From the NCBI RefSeq assembly GCF_048159605.1, contig NZ_JBLREB010000001.1:1426001-1490000 (forward strand): a stretch of DNA of 64,000 bases, given 5' to 3'. How positions within the stretch are numbered: position 1 is the stretch's first letter; the number at the start of each line of letters is the position of its first letter. Shown one piece after another: positions 42,867 through 51,682 of this stretch. The DNA comes from Ectobacillus polymachus. Its GTDB lineage: Bacteria; Bacillota; Bacilli; Bacillales; Bacillaceae_G. The notes under the pieces are model-generated. The model had not been told where the DNA came from. It worked only from the letters and a program-made list of their open reading frames with translations, and ran no database searches. The translations under genes were made by a program, and so were the position numbers.

Positions 42867-44981
42867 CTACTCATCCGTACTTTCATTACCAGCATATGCT
42901 AAATTAAATAGCTCTAATTGACTATTTATTTCTGGTTCCCCTTCATGGCGAACAACATAATGGTATTCCCCATTTGCATCCTGCTCACGGGTCTTCATGT
43001 TATCAGAAAGGACCAATTCCAAAATATGAATAATACGAGTCTTTATCCCCTCATTAAAAATAGGAAAGGCAATCTCAACACGTCGCTCCATATTACGAGT
43101 CATCCAGTCTGCAGAAGAAAGGTATAATCTTTCATCTCCATTATGATAGAAATAATAAATTCTACTATGTTCTAGATAACGTCCAACAATACTAGTAACA
43201 CGAATATTTTCACTGACATTCGGTATACATGGACGTAAGCAACAAATACCTCGAATAATTAAGTCAATTTTCACACCAGACTGTGACGCTTCATATAATT
43301 TTTGAATAAGAGGCTTGTCTGTTAAAGAATTCATTTTCGCTACAATATGTCCATTACCGTACTGTTTATGATAGCGTATTTCCTCATCAATTCGTTCTAA
43401 AAATGTATGACGAATATCTAAAGGAGCGACAGATAATTCAGTGAAATGCGGCTTCATCGTATATCCGCTTAAATAATTAAAAAAGTTAGTTGCATCAATA
43501 CCAAATTCCTTACGCGTCGTAATTAATCCAAAATCTGTGTACAACTTTGCTGTTGCATCATTGTAATTACCGGTACCTAGATGAACAAAACGTTCAATTA
43601 CACCATTTTTCCGACGTACAACAAGTGTTATTTTACTATGCGTTTTTAAATGACTTACCCCGTAAATTACATGGCATCCTGCCTGTTCTAATTCCTTCGC
43701 CCAATGAACGTTGTTAGCTTCATCAAATCTTGCTTTTAATTCAACAAGAACAGTTACTTGCTTACCTTTTTCCGCTGCGGTCTTAAGTGCATGTATGACC
43801 GGTGAATCTCCACTTACTCGGTAAAGAGTTTGCTTTATGGCAAGTACATCAGGATCATCTGCAGCACTTTGTACAAAATCTAATACAGGTTGAAACGATT
43901 CATACGGGTGATGTAGTAAAATATCGGATTCAAGTGCCTTTTCGAAAATGTCATCGTCTGATTCTAGATCTTGTGGTGGTTGAGGAATAAGGGCCGGGTA
44001 TGTAAGATGCTCATGTGTTTGCTCTACGTTTTTATAAAAAGAGAACATGCATGTTAAGTCTAATGGACCATCAATAAAATAAATATCTTTTTCATGTACC
44101 TCTAGCACCTCGTGTAAGAGTGCTAGGACCTTTTCATCTAATCCAGCCTTTCCTACTTCTAATCGAACAGCTGAACCCCATTTTCGTTTTTTTAATTCTT
44201 TTTCAATTACTTTCAGAAGATCTCGTGCTCCTTCTTCATGAATCGTTAAATCCGCATTGCGGGTAATACGAAAACTTGTGACAGATAGAACACTGTATCC
44301 TGTAAATAATTTATGTGTAAAATTACTGATTATATCTTCCAAAAAAATGAATCTTCTACCTTCTTCACTAGGAAGAAAAATAAATCGTTCAATCACAGAA
44401 GGCACTTGAACAATACCAAGTTTTCTTCTGTTTTCTTCGTCTTGCTGATTTTCATCATAAAGCATAACTGCCAAGTTCAAGCTCTTATTTAAAAGCATAG
44501 GAAATGGACGATAGGCATCTATTGCTACTGGTGTTAATACGGGAAAAATTTGCTCATCAAAATACTCTTCGATAAATGCCAGCTGCTCAGGGGTTAAGTC
44601 CTTGAAGGATAGTGGTTCTATGTCTTCTCTCTTTAACTCTGGAAGTAATATATTACGATATGTATCATATTGTTGCTCTATAAGAGTATGTGTCTTTTTG
44701 GCAATCATGCTAAGCTGTTGTTTTGGCGTAAGTCCAGCTTTGTTTTCAGGCTTGTTAAAACCTACTTTTACTTGATCCTTCAATCCCGCTACACGTACCA
44801 TAAAAAATTCATCTAAATTAGAACTAAAGATACTAGTAAACTTTAGACGTTCTAATAAAGGATTTCGTTCGTCAAGAGCTTCTTGTAACACTCGTTCATT
44901 GAACGCAAGCCAACTTAATTCGCGGTTATTATAATAAGCGGTATTATTTAAATCAATCATGCTTATTTTTGTAGTATCCAT
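42867..44981 (-). CDS. ppk: Polyphosphate kinase
   Basis: 704 residues from ATG at 44979-44981 (GAGGGAAGTGC about 10 bases upstream). N-domain NNRELSWLAFNERVLQEA and SNLDEFFMVRVAGLKDQ; catalytic PLD-like core with the phospho-His in THSKITLVVRR and the second His in YLEHSRIYYFYHNG, plus LGTGNYNDATAKLYTDFG and SSADWMTRNMERRVE. It reversibly makes polyphosphate from ATP. It is paired with ppx upstream on the same strand; B. subtilis lacks this pair. Confidence 0.95.
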   Translation of the reverse strand: MDTTKISMIDLNNTAYYNNRELSWLAFNERVLQEALDERNPLLERLKFTSIFSSNLDEFFMVRVAGLKDQVKVGFNKPENKAGLTPKQQLSMIAKKTHTLIEQQYDTYRNILLPELKREDIEPLSFKDLTPEQLAFIEEYFDEQIFPVLTPVAIDAYRPFPMLLNKSLNLAVMLYDENQQDEENRRKLGIVQVPSVIERFIFLPSEEGRRFIFLEDIISNFTHKLFTGYSVLSVTSFRITRNADLTIHEEGARDLLKVIEKELKKRKWGSAVRLEVGKAGLDEKVLALLHEVLEVHEKDIYFIDGPLDLTCMFSFYKNVEQTHEHLTYPALIPQPPQDLESDDDIFEKALESDILLHHPYESFQPVLDFVQSAADDPDVLAIKQTLYRVSGDSPVIHALKTAAEKGKQVTVLVELKARFDEANNVHWAKELEQAGCHVIYGVSHLKTHSKITLVVRRKNGVIERFVHLGTGNYNDATAKLYTDFGLITTRKEFGIDATNFFNYLSGYTMKPHFTELSVAPLDIRHTFLERIDEEIRYHKQYGNGHIVAKMNSLTDKPLIQKLYEASQSGVKIDLIIRGICCLRPCIPNVSENIRVTSIVGRYLEHSRIYYFYHNGDERLYLSSADWMTRNMERRVEIAFPIFNEGIKTRIIHILELVLSDNMKTREQDANGEYHYVVRHEGEPEINSQLELFNLAYAGNESTDE

Positions 44982-45078
44982 GAACGCTGCACTTCCCTCT
45001 TTACTTTGTTGAGATTCTTTTCTTGTTTTTCTCTTATAAAGAAAATGATACCTCTTTGTGAAAATGTTGTAAATTGTT

Positions 45079-46617
45079 TTATAAATGTGGTGAGGCAATT
45101 TGGAAATGTAACTCAACATTTCGTTTCAACGCCTTCTCTACTTGTTTTTTTTGTTTTTCTGCTTGTACTTGTTCTGCTAAAGGATTTCGATTGCATGAAA
45201 TATAAATATGTATATCGTCACCAATTATTTCAATGTGTAAATCGTCGACAACATATCGATTGGTTACATTTAAAGAGGCTGCCAATTGTAAAAGTGATCC
45301 TAGTATACGAATTTTTCTCTGTTCTTCTTTCGAAAACCAAGAATCAAACGATTCCATATATTGTTTAAAGGATAGTTTATTCTTAAAAGATGCTAATAAA
45401 GCTAATTTCACTTTATCTTTATGCATCATTCCATCAATCGTTTTATTTGCTAACAAATAGAATGTATGTTGACTGCTAGACTCATCATCAATATAAACAC
45501 CAATATTGTGAACTTTGGCTGCCCTTCTAACAGAAAGCAAATCATCCTCTGTAAAACTAACAACTTTACATCTTTCTAATCCATTACACAATTTCATAAC
45601 CGTATTGATTAGATCCATCACATTATGTAAATCCATTTCATATTTTTCCGCAAGAATATGAAAACTCTCTTCCATTACATTCGGATAATAGGAGAAGCCA
45701 TAGCGTTTTGCATTTATTTCATAATATATGCCTTCTCTAAGTCCTCTTCTACTAATTATAAACGAAGGTGACTTCGTTACACGCAAAAGTGATCGAAATA
45801 CTTCTATAGCTGGAAGAATTGTATCTGCACGATCCTTTGCTAATCCTTCTAACTTTTGCAACTCTGAAAAGCTTATATCACTCATAAATTGATGAACGAG
45901 TTCAACATCATTCGGCTTCATTTCATATAAATGAACACCTGAAATAGGGTATGAAATAATATTTTGATGAACACGAGCCATATTACGTGCACTTCCACCA
46001 ATTGCAATAATAGGTACTGGTTTATCCAAGAGCCAATCCAATTTCTCCATTTGTTGAAGTATAAATGAAGACATCTTCTCTCGTTCTTCCCTTGTCGGTA
46101 CATCATTAGTCACAAATTGCTGTTTTAAAGATAATGCTCCGAAAGGGAAACTATAATATTCAATCAATTGGCGGTTACAAAAATAAGTAATTTCCGTGCT
46201 CCCACCACCAATATCAATCGTGATGCCTTCTTCAAATGATGTAGAATTCATAACAGCTAAATAACCGTAAAATGCTTCCTCATATTCGGAAAGAATTCGC
46301 AATTCGATTCCAGTTCGTTCCTTTACTAGAAGTTGAATTTCTTGTTGGTTAGTAGCCTGTCGAATAGTAGCAGTTCCTACGCAAATCACATGATTTAAAT
46401 TATGATATGTAATACTCTCTTGAAATTGCTCAAGAGTATGAAGTAAAATGGAGATTCCTTCCTCAGTTAGTCTACCTTTTACTAAATAGTTACGAAGTCT
46501 CGCAGAAACTTTCGTGTTTTCAATTTCACGAGAAAAACCACTGTTTTGTTGTTCATATATAACAAGTCGAATTGTATTAGAACCGATGTCAATAATTCCG
46601 TAATGTTCATTTCCCAT
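45079..46617 (-). CDS. ppx: Exopolyphosphatase, Ppx/GppA family
   Basis: 512 residues, ATG after AGGGTGATGCA. The ASKHA-fold phosphatase has IIDIGSNTIRLVIYE, VGTATIRQATN, IDIGGGSTEITYF and AIGGSARNMARVH. The C-terminal HD-like helical domain contains VHNIGVYIDDESSSQHT. It hydrolyses terminal phosphates of polyphosphate or pppGpp. With ppk downstream after about 100 bases it forms a polyphosphate turnover pair. Confidence 0.94.
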   Translation of the reverse strand: MGNEHYGIIDIGSNTIRLVIYEQQNSGFSREIENTKVSARLRNYLVKGRLTEEGISILLHTLEQFQESITYHNLNHVICVGTATIRQATNQQEIQLLVKERTGIELRILSEYEEAFYGYLAVMNSTSFEEGITIDIGGGSTEITYFCNRQLIEYYSFPFGALSLKQQFVTNDVPTREEREKMSSFILQQMEKLDWLLDKPVPIIAIGGSARNMARVHQNIISYPISGVHLYEMKPNDVELVHQFMSDISFSELQKLEGLAKDRADTILPAIEVFRSLLRVTKSPSFIISRRGLREGIYYEINAKRYGFSYYPNVMEESFHILAEKYEMDLHNVMDLINTVMKLCNGLERCKVVSFTEDDLLSVRRAAKVHNIGVYIDDESSSQHTFYLLANKTIDGMMHKDKVKLALLASFKNKLSFKQYMESFDSWFSKEEQRKIRILGSLLQLAASLNVTNRYVVDDLHIEIIGDDIHIYISCNRNPLAEQVQAEKQKKQVEKALKRNVELHFQIASPHL

Positions 46618-46877
46618 TGCATCACCCTATTTCTGCGAAATACATAAACTTCCGAAACATTCAAATGATTAGGAACAGTTATGCCTATATATATTGTACA
46701 AAACGTTTGTAACGGTTTCCACTATTACTTTACATGTAATCTTTTGTTTTTTGTTTCATTGTGTCTAATGTATTAAATTTCTATACAAAAAAAGTATGCA
46801 GGAATCATTTGTCCTCTATTGAATCTTGCAAAAACAGGACCGTGCATGATAATGTAGAAAAGAAAGGAGGACAGGGT

Positions 46878-47330
46878 ATGAAGTCACATTCTTCTCACTC
46901 CCAACCCACTCCATCAGCTGAACAGCTTTCGCAGGCAATATTCATCGTTAATCGCCATGCAAAATCAGCAACGGATCCAAAATATTTATATTGGCTGAAA
47001 AAAACAGCAATTGAAAAACTAATTCAAGAGGGAAAAGCAAGTAAAGAGGGATTGCATTTCTCAAAAAATCCAAAATTCAGCAAGCAGCAATCCGATGTAC
47101 TAGTGCAAGCTGGAAATTATTATTTTCACATCCCGCCTTCCAAAGATGACTTCCAAAAGCTTCCCCATCTTGGCGAACTCAATCAATCGTATCGAAATCC
47201 TAAAACACACATGTCGCTATCTCTAGCAAAAAAGTTTTTGCAGCAATATATAGGCATAGAAGCGTATGAACAACAAAAAAAAGTATTGCAGCCAAAACCT
47301 TGGTACCAGCGTGCATATACGAGAAAGTGA
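46878..47330 (+). CDS. ykyB: YkyB family protein
   Basis: 150 residues from ATG at 46878 (AAAGGAGGACAGGGT upstream); the longer frame from 46761 has no ribosome site. It matches YkyB: QAIFIVNRHAKSATDPKYLYWLKKTAIEKLIQEGKASKEGLHFSKNP, SDVLVQAGNYYFHIPPSKDDFQKLPHLGELNQSYRNPKTHMSLSLAK. Cytoplasmic, basic, function unknown. Confidence 0.9.
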   Translation: MKSHSSHSQPTPSAEQLSQAIFIVNRHAKSATDPKYLYWLKKTAIEKLIQEGKASKEGLHFSKNPKFSKQQSDVLVQAGNYYFHIPPSKDDFQKLPHLGELNQSYRNPKTHMSLSLAKKFLQQYIGIEAYEQQKKVLQPKPWYQRAYTRK

Positions 47331-47381
47331 ACGAAGCATAATCCTAACAAGGTTTCATACATCAAAGTCTCTATTCAATCA

Positions 47382-47428
47382 AAAAAAGGTGACCCACCAC
47401 AAGCATTCATGTAGGGCACCTTTTTTTG
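47382..47428. terminator. Bidirectional terminator between ykyB and ykyA
   Basis: Stem AAAGGTG-a-CCC / GGG-c-ACCTTT with a long loop and T/A runs on either side; the pairing is imperfect. Confidence 0.65.
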
Positions 47429-47463
47429 TTTTATTGTAAGTATTTATGTATGTTTATAAGACG

Positions 47464-48108
47464 CTATTTTACGTTAAGATTTGCAGCCTTATAAAAATCC
47501 ATTTTTTCTTTATTGTAATCATTTGTTAGATTATTAAATTGATCAATTTTCACTTCTGCATCTTTGTATAGACCATTTGTTTCTTTCACTTTATCACTAA
47601 TTGCTTTTAACTTTTCATCTTTGTTCTCAAGCATACTATAGAGCGATTTTTCTGACTGGAACGCTTTTTTGTATGAATCATACATTTCCGTAAAGGAATT
47701 ATATCGATCGTTATACAATTTTTCTACTTTTTTAGCTTGTTCCTTTAGTTTTGTATCGCTAATTTGATTAGCTTTTGAGTCTGCATCTTTCATTTCTTTT
47801 TGTGCGTTTTTCAATACATCCATTTCTGAATCTAATGCTTTTTCTCTCTGGTCTAAAACCTGCAAAGCTTCCGTAATTATTGGTTGTACAGATGAGTTAT
47901 TATCTTTGCCTTGCTGAAGAATTTTTGCATATAAATCTTTGTCTTTTTGTCCTAGTGATTCAAATGTAGATGCTTGTTGGGAAAACGATTTTTCTTGTGT
48001 TGCTGCTTTTTCAAATATGGTATACAGGTCTTGTTCAGGCTTTGAACCTATGCAACCTGATAATATAAGAACTACTGCAGCTACCATAGCCATTGAATAT
48101 TTTAACAC
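47464..48108 (-). CDS. ykyA: Putative cell-wall-binding lipoprotein YkyA
   Basis: 214 residues, GTG start at 48106-48108 (an in-frame stop lies just upstream). A lipoprotein signal MLKYSMAMVAAVVLILSGC with lipobox LSGC, then a long helical, lysine-rich coiled-coil region (DLYAKILQQGKDNN, KALDSEMDVLKNAQKEMKDADSKANQ, KLKEQAKKVEKLYNDRYNSFTEMYDSYKKAFQSEK). This is the YkyA family of envelope lipoproteins; function unknown. Confidence 0.88.
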   Translation of the reverse strand: MLKYSMAMVAAVVLILSGCIGSKPEQDLYTIFEKAATQEKSFSQQASTFESLGQKDKDLYAKILQQGKDNNSSVQPIITEALQVLDQREKALDSEMDVLKNAQKEMKDADSKANQISDTKLKEQAKKVEKLYNDRYNSFTEMYDSYKKAFQSEKSLYSMLENKDEKLKAISDKVKETNGLYKDAEVKIDQFNNLTNDYNKEKMDFYKAANLNVK

Positions 48109-48582
48109 TTTCTGTCACCAATCCTTACAGTCTATTGTCGTTCCTAGAATTCAAATAGAATACATATTTTTATCATAGTTTTGGGTCTGACTCGTTTCTT
48201 AGAAAGCGGAGCCGCCAAGAGTCTATCACTCTATCATTTCCTTTCTGCCCGTATTTCAATATGAATACCCTCCCCCTTTTACAAAACAACTTACATCCAA
48301 GGTAGAATACATATTTAAACATATTATGACTAGCATGTATTATAGCGTGTTTCACATTATTTTTGTATAAGAACATTGCTAATCTTTTAAACAATTATAC
48401 CACCCATGTAATGACTTTGAATATCATTTGGAAAAAAGATACATTAAATCAACAGTTTTTATTGTATCTCTCTATTTCCAAATAAGCTAGAGTATATATT
48501 ATTTTTGTACATACTTGTTCCATCTAAGGCAACACAGCATATGATATAGTATAAAACAAGCATAAAGGAGGAAAGTTATTCC
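48109..48582. other. Gene-poor stretch with a G/C-rich patch
   Basis: About 470 bases without a supported gene. It must hold the ykyA promoter and that of the holin-like gene. A compact G/C-richer patch at about 48195-48235 (AGAAAGCGGAGCCGCCAAGAG) stands out from the A/T-rich surroundings. A 73-codon minus-strand frame covers it but has no ribosome site. Confidence 0.5.
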
Positions 48583-48807
48583 ATGCAAAATTTTCCTGAT
48601 ATCCTTCGCTATATTACAGGATTTTTACTAGCCCTAAAACTACTTCTTCAATCATTTGGTATTACAGTATTTACAAATGAACAAGTTGATGCAATCGCCA
48701 ATGTTGTGTCGTTTTTATTCATTCTCTATTTTGGATATAAAAATAACTATATAGGGAAAAAAGGTGCAGAGCAAAAGGAATTACTAAAAAAATACAATTT
48801 ACATTAA
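48583..48807 (+). CDS. SPP1-type phage holin-like small membrane protein
   Basis: 74 residues, ATG after AAAGGAGGAAAGTTATTCC. Two hydrophobic helices (ILRYITGFLLALKLLLQSFGITVF and VDAIANVVSFLFILYFGY) and a charged tail YKNNYIGKKGAEQKELLKKYNL, which closely follows the end of SPP1-family holins. There is no endolysin or other phage gene nearby, so it is either a domesticated holin or a phage remnant under host control. Confidence 0.7.
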   Translation: MQNFPDILRYITGFLLALKLLLQSFGITVFTNEQVDAIANVVSFLFILYFGYKNNYIGKKGAEQKELLKKYNLH

Positions 48808-48814
48808 GGAGCCA

Positions 48815-49255
48815 TTACTGGTTCCTTTTTTCTAAGATTGCCCCTATTGCCTTATACGTTCCGCAGTTCTGATTTTGTTTTCGATACGTGTAGCTAGCTC
48901 CGAATGGAATAGCTATTTTTTGTTGGTTACTTACTCTTGCTTGAAATGATAGAGCTGCAAGTTCACCAGATTTTAACGTAACAATTCTCCAGCGTATAAT
49001 TCGAAATAATATGTCTGCCTCGCCCGTATCTGTTGTAAGAGTATTTGGTATATACATAACTGCATCCCGAAGCATGTGACTTATAAAAAGATGAGTAATA
49101 TCTTCCTTACCATTATTCATAACATCAATCATGATTTCAATAAGATCACCAGAATTATAAAATAAATGAGATGAAAATACATTCTCTTCAAATGAATTTT
49201 TAATTCGTATAACGACATCTAAGGGTGACAAATTCATATTAGTTGGTAATATCAC
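48815..49255 (-). CDS. Hypothetical protein, beta-sandwich-like
   Basis: 146 residues, GTG at 49253-49255 with GGAGG 10 bases upstream. It is soluble and beta-rich (NSGDLIEIMIDVMNNGKEDITHLFISHMLRDAVMYIPNTLTTDTGEADILFRIIRWRIVTLKSGELAALSFQARVS). The pattern 'NNGKxxI... GELAALSFQARV' is reminiscent of DUF11/CARDB-like repeat domains found in surface proteins, but there is no signal peptide. Function unknown. It is convergent with the holin-like gene, 7 bases apart. Confidence 0.6.
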   Translation of the reverse strand: MILPTNMNLSPLDVVIRIKNSFEENVFSSHLFYNSGDLIEIMIDVMNNGKEDITHLFISHMLRDAVMYIPNTLTTDTGEADILFRIIRWRIVTLKSGELAALSFQARVSNQQKIAIPFGASYTYRKQNQNCGTYKAIGAILEKRNQ

Positions 49256-49406
49256 TTTAATGGCACCTCCACAATGTCAATTTCTGTTCAACTCGTTAGA
49301 ATAAACACATGAGAAAACACCTAATCCGTAAAGTACTTATGTAAGCTTAATTACGTGACTTAAAAAATGTGACATTTATAATAATGATTAAGAGGTGGTT
49401 CATAAA

Positions 49407-49715
49407 ATGAATAATTTAGAACAGGAAATATATGATGTGTTAGAACATGTGAAAGATCCTGAACTCGGAATGGATATCATAAATTTAGGATTAGTCTATG
49501 ATGTAGATATTAGTTCAGAAAACAATGTTACCATTACGATGACGTTAACATCGATAGGCTGCCCGTTAGGGGGGGAAATCGTAAGTAGTGTAAAAATGGC
49601 TGCTTCATCGATACAAGGAGTACACGAGGTTGCAGTTAATATTGTGTTTAATCCTCCTTGGACAACAGACCGCATGACACGTCTTGCCAAAATAGCACTT
49701 GGGGTTCGAGATTAA
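49407..49715 (+). CDS. DUF59/MIP18-type iron-sulfur assembly factor (SufT/PaaD-like)
   Basis: 102 residues from ATG at 49407 (AAGAGGTGGTTCATAAA upstream). It has VKDPELGMDIINLGLVYDV, then TLTSIGCPLGGEIVSSV with the conserved Cys, and FNPPWTTDRMTRLAKIALG, the full MIP18 family pattern. These proteins assist Fe-S cluster maturation. Monocistronic here, ending before a large inverted repeat. Confidence 0.88.
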   Translation: MNNLEQEIYDVLEHVKDPELGMDIINLGLVYDVDISSENNVTITMTLTSIGCPLGGEIVSSVKMAASSIQGVHEVAVNIVFNPPWTTDRMTRLAKIALGVRD

Positions 49716-49736
49716 TAGCACTTTCAGGTAGAAGCA

Positions 49737-49819
49737 AAACTATGATTACTATAGTAAGTATACAATGAGGCGCACCACTTTACTATGACTTCATCAATAC
49801 TTACTAGTAATCATAGTTT
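49737..49819. repeat. Long imperfect inverted repeat between convergent genes
   Basis: The left arm 49737-49761 and right arm 49797-49819 are complementary over 23 bp, with only a two-base insertion in the left arm (AAACTATGATTACTA-TA-GTAAGTAT). The loop is 35 bases. It could end transcripts of both neighbours, but has no T-run and is longer than any terminator here. Confidence 0.8.
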
Positions 49820-49849
49820 AACCTCTTTCCTATTTCATTTATACTAACC

Positions 49850-50242
49850 TTATGATATGGCTGTAAAATAACATTCATAACGAATAGAGTATAATTCATC
49901 ATCGGTTGGCTTTTGTAACGGTATGACTTGAACAGATAAGTTATAGGAGCCCTTAGGAACAGAAAACCAAAGTTTCTCAGACAAAATACTATACACGATA
50001 ATAGTTGTTTCAGTTACATCAAATGGAACGGACATAATACGAAGTGCTCCTTCTTTTTGCACTATATTTCCAATTGAAACTGTAATTTCGCAGGAAGTAT
50101 TACATAATGCCTCAAAAACAATCCCTTCATCAAAAACCATGTACCCTTTTTGTAAATCCTCATCCGTCCAATCTATAACTGGTACTTCACTCTTTTCATT
50201 TGCAACAAACAATTGATTATACGAAATGGTTAACGTCTGCAT
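49850..50242 (-). CDS. nin: DNA-entry nuclease inhibitor Nin/ComJ
   Basis: 130 residues, ATG after AGGAGGATAGA. It follows B. subtilis Nin (ComJ): LTISYNQLFV, PVIDWTDEDLQKGYMVFDEGIVFEA, VPFDVTETTIIVYSILSEKLWFSVPKGSYNL. Nin binds and inhibits NucA. The gene is 10 bases downstream of nucA, forming the nucA-nin pair. Confidence 0.88.
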   Translation of the reverse strand: MQTLTISYNQLFVANEKSEVPVIDWTDEDLQKGYMVFDEGIVFEALCNTSCEITVSIGNIVQKEGALRIMSVPFDVTETTIIVYSILSEKLWFSVPKGSYNLSVQVIPLQKPTDDELYSIRYECYFTAIS

Positions 50243-50252
50243 TCTATCCTCC

Positions 50253-50657
50253 TCATTTTACAATGAATTCTACTCGAGTACCATTTGGATAACTATCTAG
50301 CTGCTTTCCAATCCATGATCCAGCACCTCGATTATCACTCGGTTTAATATAACGGATATCCGCTCCTTTCCCCCCTTCTTTACACATTGCCATCGGCCAT
50401 TCATCACGATCGAAGTTTTTCTTTGTAGGCGTCGATGCGAGGGATTGTTTTCTTCGTCCATCTACACCGTTTCGATCTATCGTACATACCTTTGAATGAC
50501 CATTTGCAATTGCATCTTTAATATGAGCTCCTGTTTCTGGAAAGCGGTTGGAAGGAAATTCAAGTGTAGCATCACTTGCTATTGTATTTGTATTTGCAGC
50601 GGAGCATCCTTGCAGTATAATCATGATCATTGCAAGAATGATGGTCCATTTCTTCAT
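50253..50657 (-). CDS. nucA: Competence/DNA-entry nuclease NucA
   Basis: 134 residues, ATG after CAGGAGGATTACAGG. A lipoprotein-type signal ends in LQGC (near residue 18), so the enzyme should be membrane-anchored outside the cell. The nuclease core matches NucA/NucB: LEFPSNRFPETGAHIKDAI, VCTIDRNGVDGRR, FDRDEWPMAMCKEGG and DNRGAGSWIG. In B. subtilis NucA makes cuts in bound DNA during transformation; a sporulation nuclease role (NucB) is the alternative, but the nin partner favours NucA. Confidence 0.92.
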   Translation of the reverse strand: MKKWTIILAMIMIILQGCSAANTNTIASDATLEFPSNRFPETGAHIKDAIANGHSKVCTIDRNGVDGRRKQSLASTPTKKNFDRDEWPMAMCKEGGKGADIRYIKPSDNRGAGSWIGKQLDSYPNGTRVEFIVK

Positions 50658-50856
50658 CCTGTAATCCTCCTGTAGTAAGTTAATTTTATTATATCATGTC
50701 AAATTCTAGCAGTAACCTACAGTTGTTCTCTCTTCCCTATCGCATTCAAGCGAGTCATGTAGAAAACTTAAGGCAATACGACATTCTTTTTCAAAGGAGG
50801 AATAGAAACGAAGTGGAATTTGTTGTATATGATTACTGTAGAGGGAGGACTCAGGC

Positions 50857-51627
50857 ATGATTGAAACGTATAAAACAAAAGATGTTGCGAGCAAGACAGG
50901 CATTCCTGGAAACTTAATTCGAAAATACAGTCAAACTTTAGAACTAAATGGCTACGAAATTGGAAAAGCATCTGGTGCAAGATGCTATAAGCTTGACGAC
51001 ATTCGACTCCTTAAAGGGATCCACGAGAAAGTTGCCGTGCATCATAAAGATGTAAATGATGCAGTGATTCAAACTCTAAAGGACTTACAAAATGAAGCTC
51101 TCATTCATGCTTCTACCAGCTCCCTGCATGATAATGAGAATTCAACTCATGATGTATCCCTATCCATTCAGGAACAAAATAAAAAGTTTGAAGAATTTAT
51201 GCATAAGCTTGATACACTTGCAGGGTTAAATGAAGCGATCATTCACCAAAACTCTACGCTAATTACCCAAAATAGACAAAAAGATGAAAAGCTAGACGAT
51301 CTAATGCACCAAGTTTATATAAGTGAAACAGAGCAAAAGGAAATTCTTATCGATATAGTTGGGCGCATGAAAAAAAGTGATGCAAAACAAGAGGACAAGC
51401 TAAATAGCTTAATAAGTCATATGTATAAACGAGAGGCAAAACAAGAAGAAAAAATGAGTAAAGTCATCAATCAAGTATACAAAAAAGAAGCGAATCGTGA
51501 TACACAGCTGATGACGCTCATACGAGAAATGCAGGAAACAAAAAAAATGATTGCCGCTTCCCAAGAAAACACAGTATTAAAATCCATACGGTCCATGCTT
51601 TCTAAGTTAAAATCCGAAAGAGTTTAG
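50857..51627 (+). CDS. MerR-type HTH protein with coiled coil (DUF3967/RacA-like)
   Basis: 256 residues, ATG after GAGGGAGGACTCAGGC. The N-terminus is a MerR-like winged HTH: YKTKDVASKTGIPGNLIRKYSQTLELNGYEIGKASGARCYKLDDIRLLKGI. The rest is long, charged coiled coil with repeated blocks of the type QVYKxEAxxExK (QVYISETEQKE, HMYKREAKQEEK, QVYKKEANRDTQ), ending with MLSKLKSERV. Such proteins in the cereus group are annotated with DUF3967; RacA, the chromosome-anchoring sporulation protein, has similar architecture. Exact role unknown. Confidence 0.75.
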   Translation: MIETYKTKDVASKTGIPGNLIRKYSQTLELNGYEIGKASGARCYKLDDIRLLKGIHEKVAVHHKDVNDAVIQTLKDLQNEALIHASTSSLHDNENSTHDVSLSIQEQNKKFEEFMHKLDTLAGLNEAIIHQNSTLITQNRQKDEKLDDLMHQVYISETEQKEILIDIVGRMKKSDAKQEDKLNSLISHMYKREAKQEEKMSKVINQVYKKEANRDTQLMTLIREMQETKKMIAASQENTVLKSIRSMLSKLKSERV

Positions 51628-51642
51628 TCGTAATGTTACTAC

Positions 51643-51682
51643 AAGGGGCTATCTAACACTAAAAATAGGTGGGCCCCTTTTA
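51643..51682. terminator. Hairpin after the MerR-type gene
   Basis: AAGGGGC/GCCCCTT with a 23-base loop, then TTT; it also faces the convergent kinase gene. Confidence 0.65.

Noticed and set aside
46761..46877. Upstream extension of ykyB to the ATG at 46761
   Set aside because: No ribosome site there, whereas AAAGGAGGACAGGGT precedes the ATG at 46878; similarity to YkyB also starts there.
48173..48394. 73-codon minus-strand frame upstream of ykyA
   Set aside because: No ribosome site and no recognisable product; kept only as a low-interest note because of the G/C-rich patch.
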